Shown here one piece after another: positions 27,045 to 35,713 of a stretch of 64,000 bases of DNA. Source of the DNA: Planctomycetota bacterium. Lineage in GTDB: Bacteria > Planctomycetota > UBA8742 > UBA2392. The notes beneath the pieces are model-generated. The model was not told the DNA's origin and searched no databases. It saw nothing but the letters and a program-made list of their open reading frames with translations. Numbering within the stretch: position 1 is the stretch's first letter; each line of letters opens with the position of its first letter. The translations under genes and the position numbers were made by a program. Location of the stretch: assembly GCA_003576915.1 (NCBI GenBank), contig QEVF01000002.1:62001-126000 (forward strand), in the 5' to 3' direction.

Positions 27045-28304
27045 ATGGGTCTCAAGGTTCTGCTCCTGATTGCGCGGCGCCACCTGTTCCACAATCTGTT
27101 CAGGACAGGGGTGAGCGTTTCCGGCGTAGCCATCGGCGTCACGTTCATGGTGATGCTGTCTGCCCTCATGACAGGGTTTGAAACGAAGTTCGTGCGCGAG
27201 ACCATCGAGAGCAGCCCCCACGTCACGATCTACGACGAATACCGCGGCCAGACCGATGAGTTCGCCGCCTGGGCGAGTCGGCAGATGGGCGGGGTGGCCC
27301 GTGTCGACAGTGCAAGGCCGCGCGAAACCGTGCGCCGCATCAAGAAGCCTCTCGAGATCCTGAAGGCTCTTCGCGCCTTGCCTGAAATTGCCGCATGCGC
27401 TCCCAACGTCACCGGCACGGCTATCATGAATTTCGGCACCCGCGAGCGCGGCATGAACCTTGTCGGCATCGTTCCGGAAGATCAGGAGGCCGTAAGTTCC
27501 CTCGACAAGTACATCCAGGATGCCCGCATCTACGACCTCTACGCTTCAGGGGGGGCGCTGCTGCTGGGGTATGGCGTGGCCGAAAAACTGGGTGCCAAGA
27601 AGGGTGATACGGTTTCCATCAAGCTGCGCAACGGCGACAGCCGCGCGCTTCGCGTCATAGGCGTGTTCCGGACGGGCATCACGACGATTGACTATGCCCG
27701 AGGCTACACGTTGCTCTCCGTCGCGCAGCAATTGCTGGGCCTGGGCCGCGATGTGAACCAGATTGTGGTTCGCCTTCACGACTACTCCAGCGCGCGCGCG
27801 GCGGCGTCAAAGATCGAACACCTCGTTCGCTATCGCACCGAAAGCTGGCAGGAGGCCAACGAGAACTTCCTGAGCATTTTCGTGATCCAGCAGATCATCA
27901 CCTACCTGGTGACCGGCGGCATCATGATTGTCGCCGCCTTCGGCATCCTGAACGTCCTGATCATGCTGGTCATGGAGAAGCTGCCCGAGATCGCCATGCT
28001 CAAAAGCATGGGTTTCACGGCCTTCGACATCACACTGGTGTTTCTGCTCGAAGGTCTGGCCATTGGTGCCTTGGGAGTACTGGTCGGCTGCGTGCTCGGC
28101 TACTACCTGACTGAGTTCGTGGGATCGCTGCCCATCAAGCAGACCGGGCTGGTTGAAAGTGAGCACCTGGTCATGAACAACGTGCCGAGGCTCTACATCG
28201 TCGCCGGCGCAGCGGCCCTGGCTTGCACGGTGCTGGCGTCGGTGCTGCCTGCCTTGAGAGCCGGACGCCTTGACCCCGTGGTCACCCTCCGGGGGCACGC
28301 ATGA
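27045..28304 (+). CDS. ABC exporter permease (FtsX/MacB/DevC/LolC-like)
   Basis: A 419-residue permease with the MacB-core plus FtsX architecture. One N-terminal helix (about 20-40) is followed by a large periplasmic domain (45-270). Three C-terminal helices start at ITYLVTGGIMIVAAFGILNV, and the coupling segment MLKSMGFTAFDITLVFL is typical. There is no fused ATPase, so it needs the separate ATPase encoded by the overlapping downstream gene (ATGA). Likely exported cargo is lipid, lipoprotein or peptide; which cannot be decided. Confidence 0.88.
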   Translation: MGLKVLLLIARRHLFHNLFRTGVSVSGVAIGVTFMVMLSALMTGFETKFVRETIESSPHVTIYDEYRGQTDEFAAWASRQMGGVARVDSARPRETVRRIKKPLEILKALRALPEIAACAPNVTGTAIMNFGTRERGMNLVGIVPEDQEAVSSLDKYIQDARIYDLYASGGALLLGYGVAEKLGAKKGDTVSIKLRNGDSRALRVIGVFRTGITTIDYARGYTLLSVAQQLLGLGRDVNQIVVRLHDYSSARAAASKIEHLVRYRTESWQEANENFLSIFVIQQIITYLVTGGIMIVAAFGILNVLIMLVMEKLPEIAMLKSMGFTAFDITLVFLLEGLAIGALGVLVGCVLGYYLTEFVGSLPIKQTGLVESEHLVMNNVPRLYIVAGAAALACTVLASVLPALRAGRLDPVVTLRGHA

Positions 28305-29080
28305 GCCTGGACGCCACAAGGGAGCGCGGCAAGCCTGTCCTGCAGCTGGTGAATCTCGTGCGCGTGCTGGGCGAAGGCGAAACCGCGACTGAGGTGCTGC
28401 ACGGCTTGAATCTGACGGTAACGCAGGGCGAGTTCTGCGCGATCGTAGGCCCCTCGGGCAGCGGCAAGTCGACCTTGATGTACCTGCTGGGCGCTCTGGA
28501 CAAACCGACTGCTGGCCAGGTCATCATCGACGGCTCTGACGTTTCGACTCTCGATGACGACGGCCTGGCGCGCCTGCGCAACGAGAAGCTGGGTTTCATT
28601 TTCCAGTTCCACTACCTGTTGCCGGAGTTCTCCGCACTGGAGAACGTGATGATGCCGATGTTCAAGCTGGGAGTTCCGGCGGCCGATGCCCGGGAACGTG
28701 CCCAATTGCTCCTAGATCAGCTCGGCATCGGCCCCAAGAGCCATCGCACGCCCGGCCGCCTGTCCGGAGGCGAGCAGCAGCGGGTAGCCGTTGCGCGCTC
28801 GCTTGCCAACCAGCCCTTGATAGTTCTGGGTGATGAACCCACGGGGAACCTTGACACCGTCAACAGCGACAATGTCTTTGCCATCTTTGAAACACTGGCG
28901 CGCGAGCAGCATCAGACTATCGTTGTGGTCACCCACGACCTTGACCAGGCGGCCCGTACGGACCGGATTATTCGTATCGTGGACGGCCGGATAGTCGATG
29001 ATGGTCCGACACAAGACGTGCTGGAGCGAGTCGAGCGCGAGGAAGCCGATCGAAGGAGCGCGTTGAAGTCGCATGCCTGA
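28301..29080 (+). CDS. ABC exporter ATPase (LolD/DevA-like)
   Basis: The 259-residue ATPase of the exporter. Walker A is GPSGSGKST near residues 51-59, then the Q-loop FQFHYLLPEFS, signature LSGGEQQRVAVARS, Walker B LIVLGDEPTGN and switch His VVTHDL. It resembles the ATPase at 454-1206, suggesting paralogues, but the two are not identical over any long stretch. The start overlaps the permease stop, and the end overlaps the next gene by 8 bases, tying the ALDH-fold protein to the transporter. Confidence 0.92.
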   Translation: MSLDATRERGKPVLQLVNLVRVLGEGETATEVLHGLNLTVTQGEFCAIVGPSGSGKSTLMYLLGALDKPTAGQVIIDGSDVSTLDDDGLARLRNEKLGFIFQFHYLLPEFSALENVMMPMFKLGVPAADARERAQLLLDQLGIGPKSHRTPGRLSGGEQQRVAVARSLANQPLIVLGDEPTGNLDTVNSDNVFAIFETLAREQHQTIVVVTHDLDQAARTDRIIRIVDGRIVDDGPTQDVLERVEREEADRRSALKSHA

Positions 29081-30908
29081 CAACCCCCAACGCCCAGACG
29101 CGGGAGACAACATCCCGACCCGCGAGATCCCGCCCACGCAGTCTGACGGCCTGGACGCCGCGGAGATATCCGCGCACGCCCGAGCCGCCCAGACGCGGAA
29201 GGCCGCCGCTCGATCCCTGGAGGGTGATGATGCCGCGACGCGCGAAGTGCCCATGCTGAAGGAGGAGTGGCGGGAGCGGGCTTCAGCGGCAGCACGGGCT
29301 ATCAGCGGCGATGAGCCGGTGGACGTCATCGATGGGGCCCATGCCCAGCCTGAGAACATTCCGACGGCCTTTATCGCGCCTCCCGCTCCTGCGCGGGCAT
29401 CCGGCAGTACCGTGTATGAATTGCCCGTCGATGACACCTTGATGGTGGCGGTGCGCGACGCCATGGATGCGGCGCGCGGCGCGCAGCCGGCGTGGCGTGC
29501 GCTGCGCTTTGAGCAGCGTCTCCCGTTTCTGGACGGCTTGCGGCAGGAAATGGTGGATCGGCGCGGCGACTACGTTCCATCGCTGGCGAGCTTGTCCGGC
29601 CGGCCGATGGTGGAGATGTTGACCGGCGAGTACCTGCCTGTGCTGGAGCAGCTTCGCTCTCTCGCCGCAACAGTTCCGCCACTGCTGGCCGAGAAAAACG
29701 TCGAGATTGCCAATCCGGTGTATCCGGACGTCTCCCTGCGCATGGTGCCGCAGCCGTACGGTGTCGTGGTGGCAGCTGTTGCCTTTGGGCCGGTTTTCGG
29801 TCAGTGCATGAGCCTTGTTGTCGATGCGCTGGCGACCGGTAACGCGGTGGTGGTCGTGTGCGATGAAGAGCGTCCGCGTATCGCGGACCTCATGGAGAAG
29901 ATGCTCGAGCGGGCAAAGTTCCCCAAGGGACTCGTGCGCGTGCTGACGGGCGGCCCCCGCGCGATGAAGTCGCTCATCGAGCGCCGCCCCGACAAATTCT
30001 TCTTCCGCGGCTTTCAGGAGCTGGGGGCCGAACTCGCCCAATACTGTGCGTTGCGCGGCATTGATTTCAGTCTGGGCGTCAGCAGCAAGGACATCCTGCT
30101 GGTGCTTGAGGGGGCTGACCTGCCCAGGGCGGCCCAGGCTGCGGTTTGGGCGGCTTTTGCCGGCGGAGGCATGACAGGGGGGGCCGCCGAGCGCATCGTG
30201 GTTCACGCTCCTCTTTATGACGAGTTTCGCGTGCACTTCATGGAAGCGACGCGCACGATGAACAGTCATCACGCGCAGTTGGCCGACATTCGCAATGCCC
30301 TGGACGAACGCCGTGTCAAGGAACTCCTCACGGATGCCATGGCCCAGGGCGCGAGAGTCACTCATCCGGCCGGAGAGAGTCCGGGAAAGTGGATTCTCTG
30401 GCGCCCGGCCGTCGTAGAAGGACTGGGCGCCAATACCCGTCTGGCGCGCGAGCAGGCGTTGGCTCCGGTATGCACGCTTTACCGCACCGAAGATGCGGTG
30501 TACGAGGTTCGCAAGCTCCTGGGTGAAGCGCCCGCGGCCACGCTCAACGTGCTGGGCACTCCGCGCAAAGGCGAGTGGGAACAACTCCTGGCGCTGAATG
30601 TGGCCACGCTGACGCTCAACGAGCCCGCGGTGGGCCCCGGTGCCTGGATTGGCGGCGGGCCCTCCGGCACCCTGGTTAACCAGAGCCACTGCGGGCCCCA
30701 GCACATGCTGCGCCTGCGGCAGGTTGTTGAAAATGATTTCGGAGAACTGGGACGCGTCGGCTTCTTTCCCTACACCGACGACAAGGCCCAGGCCCTCATG
30801 GACGCCATGCCCGCCTTCTTTGACACGAGGCCTTTTCTCAGGGCCAGGCAGCGCTTCAATCTGCTGTTCAAGCCCGCGGCGCGCCGCCTGATCGAAAGAG
30901 GCGAGTAG
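29073..30908 (+). CDS. Aldehyde-dehydrogenase-fold protein lacking catalytic residues
   Basis: 611 residues: a polar, low-complexity N-terminus (1-110), then an ALDH superfamily domain. The fold can be traced (QPYGVVVAAVAFGP for the RxPxGVV-PWNFP region, ALATGNAVVVV, FFFRGFQELGAEL, FSLGVSSKD, AFAGGGMTGGAAERIVV). The hallmark residues are replaced: the PWNFP Asn by Pro240, the KPxE Lys by Cys263, the ELGGK Glu by Ser333, and the nucleophile Cys by Gly369. It cannot work as a normal ALDH. The intact 611-codon frame argues for a conserved pseudoenzyme rather than decay. It overlaps the exporter ATPase gene by 8 bases. Confidence 0.8.
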   Translation: MPDNPQRPDAGDNIPTREIPPTQSDGLDAAEISAHARAAQTRKAAARSLEGDDAATREVPMLKEEWRERASAAARAISGDEPVDVIDGAHAQPENIPTAFIAPPAPARASGSTVYELPVDDTLMVAVRDAMDAARGAQPAWRALRFEQRLPFLDGLRQEMVDRRGDYVPSLASLSGRPMVEMLTGEYLPVLEQLRSLAATVPPLLAEKNVEIANPVYPDVSLRMVPQPYGVVVAAVAFGPVFGQCMSLVVDALATGNAVVVVCDEERPRIADLMEKMLERAKFPKGLVRVLTGGPRAMKSLIERRPDKFFFRGFQELGAELAQYCALRGIDFSLGVSSKDILLVLEGADLPRAAQAAVWAAFAGGGMTGGAAERIVVHAPLYDEFRVHFMEATRTMNSHHAQLADIRNALDERRVKELLTDAMAQGARVTHPAGESPGKWILWRPAVVEGLGANTRLAREQALAPVCTLYRTEDAVYEVRKLLGEAPAATLNVLGTPRKGEWEQLLALNVATLTLNEPAVGPGAWIGGGPSGTLVNQSHCGPQHMLRLRQVVENDFGELGRVGFFPYTDDKAQALMDAMPAFFDTRPFLRARQRFNLLFKPAARRLIERGE

Positions 30909-30929
30909 CGGGGTGCCTCCGCACCGCTC

Positions 30930-32696
30930 CTACAACCCCCCGAAGAAGGGGCGTCTCGCCAGCTCAGCGGCTTTGGGGCGCCCACCTTCAACGCCGCTTT
31001 TGCGCACAATCACGTACGGGCCCGCCACGACGCCATCAAGGCCCTGGTCGCGCCAGCTCTCTTTGGCGTCGGCCAGCGTGCGCACAAGCACCCCCCGGCG
31101 AGTCAGCCATGGCGCGCACAGTAACGGCGTGCGGCCCATGGTTTTGCGAAAGGCCTTGATTACAGCAGCCGTTGCGGGGTCGGCAGCTTCAACGGTCACC
31201 TGGACCGGAACGGCCCCGGAACTGCTCATGGTCATGGGCCAGCCCATGTTGCGCCTCGGCGTCAGCCAATATTCACCCTGCATGCCCCGGGGCACCTTGT
31301 CCGCATCTTCAAACAGGCTGTCGAGTTCACTGTCCAGTACGGCAGCAGGCACCTCAAGCCAGAATACGTCAGGGCGCAGAAGCTGGGCGGCGGCGCGACG
31401 AACTTCAGGCAGGTCGCCCCGACCCAGTAGAGACCGGTTGCCGAAACCCGAACGCGACAGATCAACGCGCCCGCGGATGCGCCCCAGCAGAGCCCCGCCA
31501 GCGACCAACTCCGCCGTGCGGGCTTCAACGTCGTCCGGCCGGTCCACCCAGACATCGCCGGCCTGCTGTTCGGCGCGGGCAAAGTCGGCACATTCGGATT
31601 CGCTGGCATCAGCGCCCAGCCAGGGCTGGCCCAGGGGCAACACGTGCTCAACGCCGAACTTCTCGGCGACGGCCATTATGGCTGCCCCCGCGGCATTGCC
31701 CGCATCCGTAGGGATGGGACTGATGCCGAGGGTGCGGACGTGATTGCCGCGAGCCAGCGCGGGGTAAAGCGAACGAAGGCCGAATATGCTGCCGGTCAAG
31801 GCCACGTTTTCGCAGGCGGTCTTGAGAGCACAGCGATCAATCCATTGCGCCAGAAAATCCTGGAGAAAGAGCCGCGTGGCTCCGGCGATGTGGTCAAAGC
31901 GCCGACGGCGCAGGTGGCTGCGCAGAAACTCCACGCAGTTACCGGTTTCCGGCATGTTTCCCGTGCGGCGCCAGTTGAGAGGCAGCAGGGGGTCGAACTC
32001 AAACAGAATGGACAGGCGCTTGAGCACCTTGGCCAGTTGCGGTCCCTGTGCCATGCTGCCCAGTTCCATCAACAGGGGCTCGTCGCGCTCCGGCACCATG
32101 CCCAGGAGATAGGTCACCGTCTCCACGAAGTTGCCAAGGCTGCTGTCGGCGGGAATGGTCGCTACACGGTCCAGCCTCCCGCCACGGCTGACGTGCACGC
32201 TGGCGCACATGGAGTCCCCGCTGCCCTCACAAACCAGCACAAGTACGCGGCCATCGGGTGAGCGTACCCCCGCTGCTGCCAGTGCAGCCTGGGCCAGGTG
32301 ATGGTCAATGAAGGTGCTGCGGTCAGCCCGCAGGCCGGCCTTCTCCAGCGGCGAGAGGCGCTCTCGCCGGGAAACTACGGGCTCGCCGAAGGCCACCGCA
32401 ACGCGCCAGAGCCGGCGGGTGGCTCCGCGGAACGTGCCGGACTCAGCAAACTGCTGCAGAAGTTCGCGGCGGGAGCGGGGCACCGGAAGGGTCAGGCCGG
32501 CATAGGCAATGACATCGATGCTGTCCGGCCTCAGGCGTTCCGTCGCAAGGATCTCGTCCAGCGCGCGCGCGGGAAAACCACTGACTTCAAAGGGCTCGTC
32601 GGAGTGATCGGCCTCAAAACCAATGCGCGTAAGCACGCCGTCGCGAAGCAGGGCTACACAGGGGTCGCGCCCGTCATGGATTCCGAGTACGTTCAT
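30930..32696 (-). CDS. Divergent NodU/CmcH-family carbamoyltransferase-like protein
   Basis: A 588-residue, two-domain protein of the NodU/TobZ family (O-carbamoylation, Kae1-like ATP/metal-binding N-terminal domain). It opens with MNVLGIHDGRDPCVALLRDG and carries DHHLAQAALAAAG (131-143), PTDAGNAAGAA (329-339) and GRVDLSRSGFGNRS (409-422). Compared with the usual HHxxHA, the third His is Gln136, and the C-terminal NTSFN motif is not recognisable (CAPWLTRR instead). It may have altered activity. TATACT about 12 bases before the start could be its -10 element. It is divergent from pdxJ. Confidence 0.75.
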   Translation of the reverse strand: MNVLGIHDGRDPCVALLRDGVLTRIGFEADHSDEPFEVSGFPARALDEILATERLRPDSIDVIAYAGLTLPVPRSRRELLQQFAESGTFRGATRRLWRVAVAFGEPVVSRRERLSPLEKAGLRADRSTFIDHHLAQAALAAAGVRSPDGRVLVLVCEGSGDSMCASVHVSRGGRLDRVATIPADSSLGNFVETVTYLLGMVPERDEPLLMELGSMAQGPQLAKVLKRLSILFEFDPLLPLNWRRTGNMPETGNCVEFLRSHLRRRRFDHIAGATRLFLQDFLAQWIDRCALKTACENVALTGSIFGLRSLYPALARGNHVRTLGISPIPTDAGNAAGAAIMAVAEKFGVEHVLPLGQPWLGADASESECADFARAEQQAGDVWVDRPDDVEARTAELVAGGALLGRIRGRVDLSRSGFGNRSLLGRGDLPEVRRAAAQLLRPDVFWLEVPAAVLDSELDSLFEDADKVPRGMQGEYWLTPRRNMGWPMTMSSSGAVPVQVTVEAADPATAAVIKAFRKTMGRTPLLCAPWLTRRGVLVRTLADAKESWRDQGLDGVVAGPYVIVRKSGVEGGRPKAAELARRPFFGGL

Positions 32697-32745
32697 ACTG
32701 CATCAAGTATATTGCGCCAGGCACCACAAGGGAAACGGGGGACCT

Positions 32746-33483
32746 ATGACTCTGCTGGGTGTGAACATCGATCATGTGGCCACGCTGCGCAACGCCCGCG
32801 GCGGACGCGAACCCGAGCCGGTGGCCGCAGCGGCCATCGCTGAGCAGCATGGCGCCGATCAGATAACGGTGCACCTGCGCGAGGATCGCCGGCACATCCG
32901 TGACCGGGACCTGCGCCTGCTGCGCGAAACCGTGCGCACGAAGCTGAACCTGGAAATGTCCGTCGCGCCCGAGGTGGTGCGGATCGCCTGTGACGTCAAG
33001 CCCGATCGCGTCACATTGGTCCCGGAGCGGCGTGAGGAAGTCACCACCGAAGGAGGCCTCGATTGCGTGAAACACCGCAAGGAGGTGGCCCGGGCCCTTG
33101 AGAAGTTGCGCAAGCACAATATCGCTGTCAGCCTGTTTCTGGATCCGGAGAAGCCGCAACTGGTTGCCGCCCACGAGCTCGGCGCGGACATGGTTGAGAT
33201 TCACACCGGCGCCTACGCCAACGCAAGGAGCGCGCGCGTCGCCGAAAAGGAGCTCGGGCGCATTGAGCAGGCGGTCTATGACCTGGCGAGCCTTTCAATT
33301 ACTCCGGCCGCAGGCCACGGACTCGACTACTGGAACATCACACCGCTGGTCGCGCGATTTGAGTACCCGCGACTGGCGGAGGTCAACATCGGGCACTCCA
33401 TCATCAGTCGCGCCGTCTTCTGCGGATTAGGTCAGGCAGTAAAGGACATGAAGGACTTGATCATGCGGGCGGCCAGGACCTGA
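32746..33483 (+). CDS. pdxJ: Pyridoxine 5'-phosphate synthase
   Basis: A TIM-barrel enzyme of the DXP-dependent vitamin B6 pathway that condenses 1-deoxyxylulose 5-phosphate with 3-amino-2-oxopropyl phosphate. The 245-residue length is standard. Signatures are GVNIDHVATLRNARGG, QITVHLREDRRHI, VTLVPERREEVTTEGG, EIHTGAYA, GHGLDYWN and EVNIGHSIISRA. A strong GGGGGA lies 3-8 bases before the ATG at 32746. It is monocistronic as far as can be seen; a bidirectional terminator-like hairpin lies 62 bases downstream. Confidence 0.96.
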   Translation: MTLLGVNIDHVATLRNARGGREPEPVAAAAIAEQHGADQITVHLREDRRHIRDRDLRLLRETVRTKLNLEMSVAPEVVRIACDVKPDRVTLVPERREEVTTEGGLDCVKHRKEVARALEKLRKHNIAVSLFLDPEKPQLVAAHELGADMVEIHTGAYANARSARVAEKELGRIEQAVYDLASLSITPAAGHGLDYWNITPLVARFEYPRLAEVNIGHSIISRAVFCGLGQAVKDMKDLIMRAART

Positions 33484-33545
33484 TCAGGCTGTCCAGACAA
33501 GCCAAAGGCGCGGCGGGCCGCCTCCGAAAATGCTCCAGCAGGTCA

Positions 33546-33576
33546 TTGAAAAAGTGGCGTCCGGCCATTTTTTCAA
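33546..33576. terminator. Bidirectional terminator-like hairpin after pdxJ
   Basis: TTGAAAAAGTGGC (33546-33558) pairs over 13 positions, with one G-U, with GCCATTTTTTCAA (33564-33576) around a 5-base loop. The A-run on one side and T-run on the other would terminate both pdxJ (+) and the coiled-coil gene (-). Confidence 0.5.
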
Positions 33577-33580
33577 CCCG

Positions 33581-33607
33581 GTTGGGCCGAAGCAAATTCG
33601 GCCCAAC
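33581..33607. repeat. Perfect 11-bp palindrome (hairpin)
   Basis: GTTGGGCCGAA (33581-33591) and TTCGGCCCAAC (33597-33607) are exact inverse complements around the loop GCAAA. No U-tract follows on either strand, so it is less terminator-like than its neighbour. Confidence 0.6.
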
Positions 33608-33692
33608 ATTCATTCCAAGCGGCCCTACAGCCGACTGAAATGCGCAAGCCATCCATAGCTTCTTGCGTGAGCAGCACTGTTTCAACGGCCTG

Positions 33693-35696
33693 CTAGCGGC
33701 AGCTCGCACATAGCTCGACGGCCTTGCGTGTCCACCAACTGGGCCTGGCTTGCGATGCATAGCGGTTGAAGCACTCAATGGCCTGCTGGAACATTCGGGC
33801 TTTGCGATAGAGAGTTGCGGCGCCGTAGACGTAGATCATGTTTTCCGGAGCGCGGCGCATGGCATCTTCAAATGCTGGAAGCACCTGCTGTTGGAGCGCG
33901 GCTTCGTTCTGCGGATCGAGGAGCCAGCGCAATACGCCGCTGCGGAACGAGCGTTCGGCAGACGGTTGCCCGCGCTCGACTTCGTCGAGGCGAGCCTTGA
34001 GCTGACGGGATGGCAGTACGCGGTACTCGATTGGTACGATGGGTTCATCCTTGCGCGGGGCGACGTGCTGTTCGAACCATCCGCGCACTTCGCGCTCCAA
34101 GGCTTGGTCTCCCCTGGCTTCCCGCGTAATCCAGCACAGGTAGTCCCGGATCAGACTCATGCGCAACTTGAGATTCGAGACCTGGCCGACGTGCTGCCTG
34201 ATCTCTCCCTGATAGCTGCGAAAGAGGCGCCGATCGTTGTAGGCTGCGTCTGTATCAAGGCGGTAGAGAACGGCGGCGTTGGCCACGCTCTCCAGCGGGG
34301 TTTTCAGCGTGTACTGCGGAATCACGAAGCGGTTACGGTCGGAGTCAAACACGCCGTCACCGATGCCGGGCGCCAGCAGCAGGGTGGGCTTTCCGAATCT
34401 CTTGACCCCTGCATTATTGAACAGATTGGGGTCGAACTCCTCGATCTCGCCCAGCGCCTGCAACAGGCTATCCGGGTCCACGCTCCGGGCCCCGGCCACC
34501 AGCGGCAAAGCGCACTCGGTGACGCGGGCGTGCTTGGCGCACAGGCGCATGAGGCCTCGAACGTTGCCCAATTCATGGATCAGAGCGTGGCGAACGTCAG
34601 CGGGCGTTGTCTGGTGAGCCGTGGTTTCCTCATCGCGAATCTGGGCTTCCAGCAGGCGGCGCTCGTTGCGCAACTCCAGCAGGTGATCCACGGTTGCGGT
34701 GACGGCGTCGCCCGCGGCTGCAATGGAGTCAGCGTTGAGGCACTCGGCGTTTGCTTCGCGCAGTTCCTTGTCCCGTGCGCGGCATTGTGCCTCCCGCTCC
34801 CGCGCCCGATCGAGGGATTCCACGATGAAATCGAGCTGGCGTCGGTTGCGGGTGTCTACCCTCGTGCCTTCGACATCACGCTCCTGGGCGGCGCGCAGAT
34901 CTGCCAGCTCCGCCTCGAGCCGGCGTATCTCCTTGGTGGCTTCCGAGAGAGTGTTGTCGATGCGGGCCAGCTCTTCCTTGATGCCGCGCGCTTTGCGCGA
35001 TAGCGGCTCGAGCACACGATTGATCTCAGTCTGGCGCTGGTCCATGTACTGCTTGACGGCCAGCCACTGCTTGCGCTCCTCGGCGGATTGCCAGCCTTCA
35101 GACTGATTGCGGTGCTCCATAACCTTGAACTCTTCGATACGTTCGTCGAGTTCACTGAACTGACGCAGCAGGTGCTGTGCCTGGGGTGAACTGCCCAGTG
35201 CCGTTGCCACCAACCGGTCGCGATACTTCACGCACTCGAGGTTGGCGTCGGGCCATTCCTCCAGTTCGCCGTTGACCGCATCGAGCTTCTGGCGGAGTTT
35301 GGCCAGAGTCTCAAGCCTCAAGGCGTCGCGATAAGCCGCGCGAACAGCGTCGTGCAGGAAATACAGGGGTTGGTCAGGCGCTGCGCGGACCTTCGACCAC
35401 TGCCCGGCCAGAATCTTTGCGGCGCCCAGCAAGGGATGCTCGCAGATGCCGAAACTGATGAAGTCGCGATCAGCCTCGCTGATCTCGAATTCTCTGGGCA
35501 GGTCCTCGCGTACCATGCCCTCGGCCACGGCGCTCACATCCTGCCAGTAGACTGACTCGATCTGTTGCCGCAACTCGGCGGGGGTCTGTCCAGGTATGGC
35601 CGTATGGCCCGCCTGCTCGCGCTGATCGGCCTGGACGTAGCGGTCCAGCAGCTCCAGGAGAGCGGCATGCCGAAGGGTTGGCTGGCCGGTTGCCAT
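33693..35696 (-). CDS. Large coiled-coil protein with C-terminal helical repeat
   Basis: A 667-residue protein I cannot assign. Residues about 1-130 are helical. Residues 130-365 are rich in Glu, Arg, Leu and Gln with heptad-like spacing, predicting a long coiled coil. The middle (370-470) has a compact domain including LLLAPGIGDGVFDSDRNRFVIPQY. The C-terminus ends in a TPR-like segment (YVYGAATLYRKARMFQQAIE). No signal peptide or membrane helix is seen. It is the last gene of the tyrA/secDF strand run, starting 17 bases after the tyrA stop. A structural or scaffolding role is only a guess. Confidence 0.7.
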   Translation of the reverse strand: MATGQPTLRHAALLELLDRYVQADQREQAGHTAIPGQTPAELRQQIESVYWQDVSAVAEGMVREDLPREFEISEADRDFISFGICEHPLLGAAKILAGQWSKVRAAPDQPLYFLHDAVRAAYRDALRLETLAKLRQKLDAVNGELEEWPDANLECVKYRDRLVATALGSSPQAQHLLRQFSELDERIEEFKVMEHRNQSEGWQSAEERKQWLAVKQYMDQRQTEINRVLEPLSRKARGIKEELARIDNTLSEATKEIRRLEAELADLRAAQERDVEGTRVDTRNRRQLDFIVESLDRAREREAQCRARDKELREANAECLNADSIAAAGDAVTATVDHLLELRNERRLLEAQIRDEETTAHQTTPADVRHALIHELGNVRGLMRLCAKHARVTECALPLVAGARSVDPDSLLQALGEIEEFDPNLFNNAGVKRFGKPTLLLAPGIGDGVFDSDRNRFVIPQYTLKTPLESVANAAVLYRLDTDAAYNDRRLFRSYQGEIRQHVGQVSNLKLRMSLIRDYLCWITREARGDQALEREVRGWFEQHVAPRKDEPIVPIEYRVLPSRQLKARLDEVERGQPSAERSFRSGVLRWLLDPQNEAALQQQVLPAFEDAMRRAPENMIYVYGAATLYRKARMFQQAIECFNRYASQARPSWWTRKAVELCASCR

Positions 35697-35713
35697 GCTG
35701 TCACCCGTGCCTG

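Larger units (their letters stand above)
33537..33694. repeat. 158-bp MITE/REP-like element with imperfect terminal inverted repeats
   Basis: AGCAGGTCATTGAAAAA at 33537-33553 is matched in inverse orientation at 33678-33694 (14 of 17 positions), bounding 158 bp. Inside are two further palindromes: one at 33546-33576 and a perfect 11-bp stem at 33581-33607. No coding sequence is carried. This layout is typical of small non-autonomous repeats or REP-type elements, but only one copy is evident in this window. The right end overlaps the stop codon of the neighbouring minus-strand gene. Confidence 0.45.
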
